A DNA stretch of 64,000 bases, from assembly GCA_965198995.1 (NCBI GenBank), contig CBDAQG010000002.1:1550001-1614000 (forward strand). Direction: 5' to 3'. Positions 61,308 through 64,000 of the stretch are shown piece after piece. Both the position numbers and the translations under genes were made by a program. Numbering within the stretch: position 1 is the first letter of the stretch; the number at the start of each line of letters is the position of its first letter. The notes under the pieces were generated by a model that saw only the letters and a program-made list of their open reading frames with translations, had not been told where the DNA came from and ran no database searches. The DNA is from CAXMMR01 sp965198995 (GTDB lineage Bacteria; Pseudomonadota; Alphaproteobacteria; Acetobacterales; Acetobacteraceae).

Positions 61308-62689
61308 TGTCGACGCAGATCCTGATGCCGGCGCTCAGCCCGACGATGACGGAGGGCAAGCTCGCCCGCTGGCTGATCAAGGAGGGTGCGGCCGTGCACG
61401 CCGGCGACGTCATCGCCGAGATCGAGACCGACAAGGCGACGATGGAGGTCGAGGCGGTTGATGAGGGCACGCTCGCCCGCATCCTGATCGGCGAGGGCAC
61501 CGACGGGGTGGCGGTGAACACGCCGATCGCCGTGCTGTCGGGCGAGGGCGAGCGGCCGGACGCCGCACCCACCGCCGAGGCCGCGCCGCTGCCGCGGGTT
61601 GCCGCCGAGGGCGAGGGAATGCGCGAGATCGCCGACCGCTCGGCGCAGAACTGGTCGGCCGAGCTCGGCGCCACGCCGGCGCCGGAGACCACCGCGGACA
61701 AAGACTGGGGCGAGACCGCCTCGATCACCGTGCGCGAGGCGCTGCGCGACGCGATGGCGGCCGAGTTGCGCGCCGACGACCGCGTGTTCCTGATGGGCGA
61801 GGAGGTCGCGCAGTATCAGGGCGCCTACAAGATCAGCCAGGGCCTGCTCGACGAGTTCGGCCCGCGCCGCATCATCGACACGCCGATCACCGAGCACGGC
61901 TTCACCGGCGTCGGCGTCGGCGCCGCGATGGCCGGCCTACGCCCGATCGTCGAGTTCATGACCTTCAACTTCGCCATGCAGGCGATCGACCACATCATCA
62001 ACTCGGCGGCCAAGACGCTCTACATGTCCGGCGGCCAGATGGGCTGCCCGATCGTCTTCCGCGGCCCCAACGGCGCCGCCTCGCGCGTCGCCGCCCAGCA
62101 CAGCCAGGACTATGCCAGCTGGTATGCGCACTGCCCGGGCCTCAAGGTGCTGGCGCCATACTCCGCCGCCGACGCCAAGGGCCTGCTGCGCGCCGCGATC
62201 CGCGACCCCAACCCGGTCGTCTTCCTCGAGAACGAGATCCTCTACGGCCAGCATTTCGACTGCCCGATCGCGGCGGATTTCGTCCTGCCGATCGGCCGCG
62301 CCAAGATCGAGCGGACCGGCAGCGACGTCACCATCGTCGCCTACTCGATCATGGTCGGCGTCGCGCTCAAGGCCGCCGAGGCGCTGGCCGCTGACGGCAT
62401 CGAGGCCGAGGTGATCAACCTGCGCTCGCTGCGTCCTCTTGATACCGAAACGATTGTCGCGAGCGTCAAAAAGACCTCCCGCCTGGTCACGGTGGAGGAG
62501 GGCTGGCCCTATGCCGGCATCGGCTCCGAGGTCGTGATGGTCGCAATCGAGCAGGCGTTCGACTGGCTCGACGCGCCGCCGGTGCGCATCGCCGGCCACG
62601 ACGTGCCGCTGCCCTATGCCGCCAACCTAGAGAAGCTGGCCCTGCCGCAGCCGGACTGGGTGATCGCCGCGGTGAAGAAGATCGTCTGA
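61307..62689 (+). CDS. pdhB: Pyruvate dehydrogenase E1 beta subunit with N-terminal lipoyl domain
   Basis: A 460-residue protein. Residues 1-80 are a lipoyl domain almost identical in pattern to that of PdhC (ILMPALSPTMTEGKLARWLIKEG; lipoylated Lys43 in ETDKATMEVEAV). After a linker comes E1-beta: ITVREALRDAMAAELRADDRVFLMGEEVAQYQGAYKISQGLLDEFGPRRIIDTPITEHGFTG, FMTFNFAMQAIDHIINSAAK, AAQHSQDYASWYAHCPGLKV. The lipoyl-E1-beta fusion is typical of alphaproteobacteria. It is translationally coupled to pdhA and pdhC. Confidence 0.97.
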   Translation: MSTQILMPALSPTMTEGKLARWLIKEGAAVHAGDVIAEIETDKATMEVEAVDEGTLARILIGEGTDGVAVNTPIAVLSGEGERPDAAPTAEAAPLPRVAAEGEGMREIADRSAQNWSAELGATPAPETTADKDWGETASITVREALRDAMAAELRADDRVFLMGEEVAQYQGAYKISQGLLDEFGPRRIIDTPITEHGFTGVGVGAAMAGLRPIVEFMTFNFAMQAIDHIINSAAKTLYMSGGQMGCPIVFRGPNGAASRVAAQHSQDYASWYAHCPGLKVLAPYSAADAKGLLRAAIRDPNPVVFLENEILYGQHFDCPIAADFVLPIGRAKIERTGSDVTIVAYSIMVGVALKAAEALAADGIEAEVINLRSLRPLDTETIVASVKKTSRLVTVEEGWPYAGIGSEVVMVAIEQAFDWLDAPPVRIAGHDVPLPYAANLEKLALPQPDWVIAAVKKIV

Positions 62690-64000
62690 TGGCCACCAAC
62701 ATTCTGATGCCGGCGCTGAGCCCGACGATGACCGAGGGCACGCTGGCGCGCTGGCTCAAGCGCGAGGGCGAGAGCGTGCTGGCCGGCGACGTTATCGCCG
62801 AGATCGAGACCGACAAGGCGACGATGGAGGTGGAGGCGGTCGACGAGGGCGTGCTCGGCCGTATCCTGGTCGTCGACGGCACCGCCAACGTCGCCGTCAA
62901 CGCGCCGATTGCGGTGCTGGTCCAGCAGGGTGAGAGCGTGCCCGAGGCCGGCGCGCCGGCGGTCGCGAAAGCTCCATCGTCCGAGCCGGCGAAGCCGAAG
63001 CCGCACAGCGCCGACAGCTCGGCGACCGAGGGAGTGGCGCCCGCCGAGCTGCCGGTGACTCGCGCCGTGTCGCCGCAGGGTCGCCTCTTCGCCTCGCCGC
63101 TCGCCCGCCGCCTCGCCAAGGACAAGGGCATCGATCTCGCCACGCTGACGGGCAGCGGGCCGAACGGCCGCATCGTCCGCGCCGACGTGGAGCGCGCGCG
63201 CCAGACGCCGGCGCCGACGCCCGTGCTCCGGCCCGCGCCCGCGCCCGCGTCGCCCGCCGCCAAGGCGCCGCCGGCACCGTCACAACCCGCGGCCTTCGCC
63301 GCCGGTGGCCACCGGACGGTGCCGAACACCTCGATGCGCCGGGTGATCGCCCGCCGCCTCACCGAGAGCAAGCAGTTCGTCCCACACTTCTACGTCTCGA
63401 TCGACGTCGAGCTCGACGCGCTGCTCGCGCTGCGCACCCAGCTCAACGCCCAGCTCAACGCCCAGCTCAACGCCCCGTCTGGGCCCGACGCTCCGGGCGC
63501 CGTCAAGCTCTCCGTCAACGACCTGCTGATCAAGGCCGCCGCGGTCACCCTGCGACGCGTGCCGCGCGTCAACGCCGCCTACACCGACGAGGCAGTGCTG
63601 CTCTACGACGATGCCGACATCTCGATGGCGGTCGCGATCCCGGACGGCCTGATCACCCCGATCATCCGCCAGGCCGATCGCAAAAGCGTGGTCGCCATCA
63701 GCAACGAAGCCAGAGACCTGGTCGCCCGCGCACGCGCCGGCAAGCTTAAGCCGGCCGAGTTCCAGGGCGGCACGTTCTCGATCTCCAACATGGGGATGTA
63801 TGGCGTCACCAGCTTCTCGGCGATCCTCAACCCGCCGCAGGGCGGCATCCTCGCCATCGCCGCCGGCGTGCCCCGCCCGGTCGTGCGCGACGGCCAGCTC
63901 GCCGTCGCGACGGTGATGACGGCGACGCTCTCGGCCGACCATCGGGTGATCGACGGCGCGCTCGCCGCCGAGTGGGTGGCGGCGTTCAAGACCGTGGTGG
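62689..64000 (+). CDS. pdhC: Dihydrolipoamide acetyltransferase E2 of pyruvate dehydrogenase (3' end cut by window edge)
   Basis: 437 codons are present, nearly complete. A lipoyl domain (Lys43 in ETDKATMEVEAVDEG), an Ala/Pro-rich linker, the E1/E3-binding domain (ASPLARRLAKDKGIDLATLTGSGPNGRIVRADVE), a second linker, and the acyltransferase domain (IARRLTESKQFVPHFYVSIDVELDALLALR, FSISNMGMYGV, active His in SADHRVIDGA). ATG 62689 overlaps the pdhB stop (TGATG). A 12-bp tandem repeat codes AQLN units near residue 251-262. The remaining C-terminus is outside the window. Confidence 0.96.
   Translation, partial: MATNILMPALSPTMTEGTLARWLKREGESVLAGDVIAEIETDKATMEVEAVDEGVLGRILVVDGTANVAVNAPIAVLVQQGESVPEAGAPAVAKAPSSEPAKPKPHSADSSATEGVAPAELPVTRAVSPQGRLFASPLARRLAKDKGIDLATLTGSGPNGRIVRADVERARQTPAPTPVLRPAPAPASPAAKAPPAPSQPAAFAAGGHRTVPNTSMRRVIARRLTESKQFVPHFYVSIDVELDALLALRTQLNAQLNAQLNAPSGPDAPGAVKLSVNDLLIKAAAVTLRRVPRVNAAYTDEAVLLYDDADISMAVAIPDGLITPIIRQADRKSVVAISNEARDLVARARAGKLKPAEFQGGTFSISNMGMYGVTSFSAILNPPQGGILAIAAGVPRPVVRDGQLAVATVMTATLSADHRVIDGALAAEWVAAFKTVV
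63439..63474 (+). repeat. 12-bp tandem repeat, three copies, in pdhC
   Basis: CAGCTCAACGCC is repeated three times in frame and codes QLNA units in a loop of the acyltransferase domain after LDALLALRT. The copies are identical, so the expansion is recent. Confidence 0.85.

Overview
This window is chromosomal DNA of a high-GC alphaproteobacterium. It carries a PhyR/NepR/EcfG general stress locus, an E1-beta pyruvate dehydrogenase subunit with its own lipoyl domain, a GTTC-N7-GTTC SOS box before lexA, and core gene neighbourhoods typical of the class (ppiD-trpE...trpGDC-moaC-moeA-lexA, plsY-dprA-topA-rnr, tpiA-secG-pyrG-kdsA-eno-ftsB-pdhABC). The dispersed hairpin repeats and gene content suggest Acetobacteraceae/Rhodospirillales; that placement is inference. 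No rRNA, tRNA, CRISPR array, transposase or phage gene was seen.

Layout. 1-9412 (minus strand): an alpha-glucan/trehalose operon, glgE - treS/maltokinase fusion - glgB - treZ (cut by the window edge). 9564-13875: a general stress response locus with phyR diverging from two EcfG-type sigma genes, a 55-residue nepR and a HisKA_2-type sensor kinase. 14081-17433: cydDC. 17546-23368: an OmpA-like lipoprotein, recQ, an SbmA/YddA-type ABC transporter, a DUF3253 protein, an EAL protein and rpmG. 23565-32653 (minus): an S41 peptidase, rnr, a lower-GC islet, topA, dprA and plsY. 32688-39566: a HAD phosphatase and comEC (minus), then gltX-pyrB-pyrC (plus). 39640-42096: a LOV-domain histidine kinase, a divergent single-domain response regulator, and lexA. 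42451-51522 (minus): ppiD-trpE-MFS-trpG-trpD-trpC-moaC-moeA, mostly joined by 1-4 nt overlaps. 51648-64000 (plus): tpiA, secG, a flavin amine oxidase, pyrG, kdsA, an inserted minus-strand GT90 gene, eno, ftsB and pdhA-pdhB-pdhC (cut by the window edge).

The most striking non-coding content is two families of structured intergenic repeats. Family 1 is GC-rich and about 150-240 bp when full. It has inverted ends, internal hairpins and a conserved core, and occurs 12 times as full or partial copies. Family 2 is AT-rich: a pair of hairpins inside a larger inverted repeat, seen 5 times. Stem sequences differ between copies, mostly in a compensatory way, so the structure appears to be conserved. 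Copies abut or supply start and stop codons of real genes and lie at places where the expected gene order is broken.

Two genes, the S41 peptidase and trpD, appear to start at CTG overlapping the upstream stop as CTGA. In both cases the CTG start restores the expected N-terminus. Start codons throughout were chosen by family N-termini, visible Shine-Dalgarno sequences and overlaps with neighbours.
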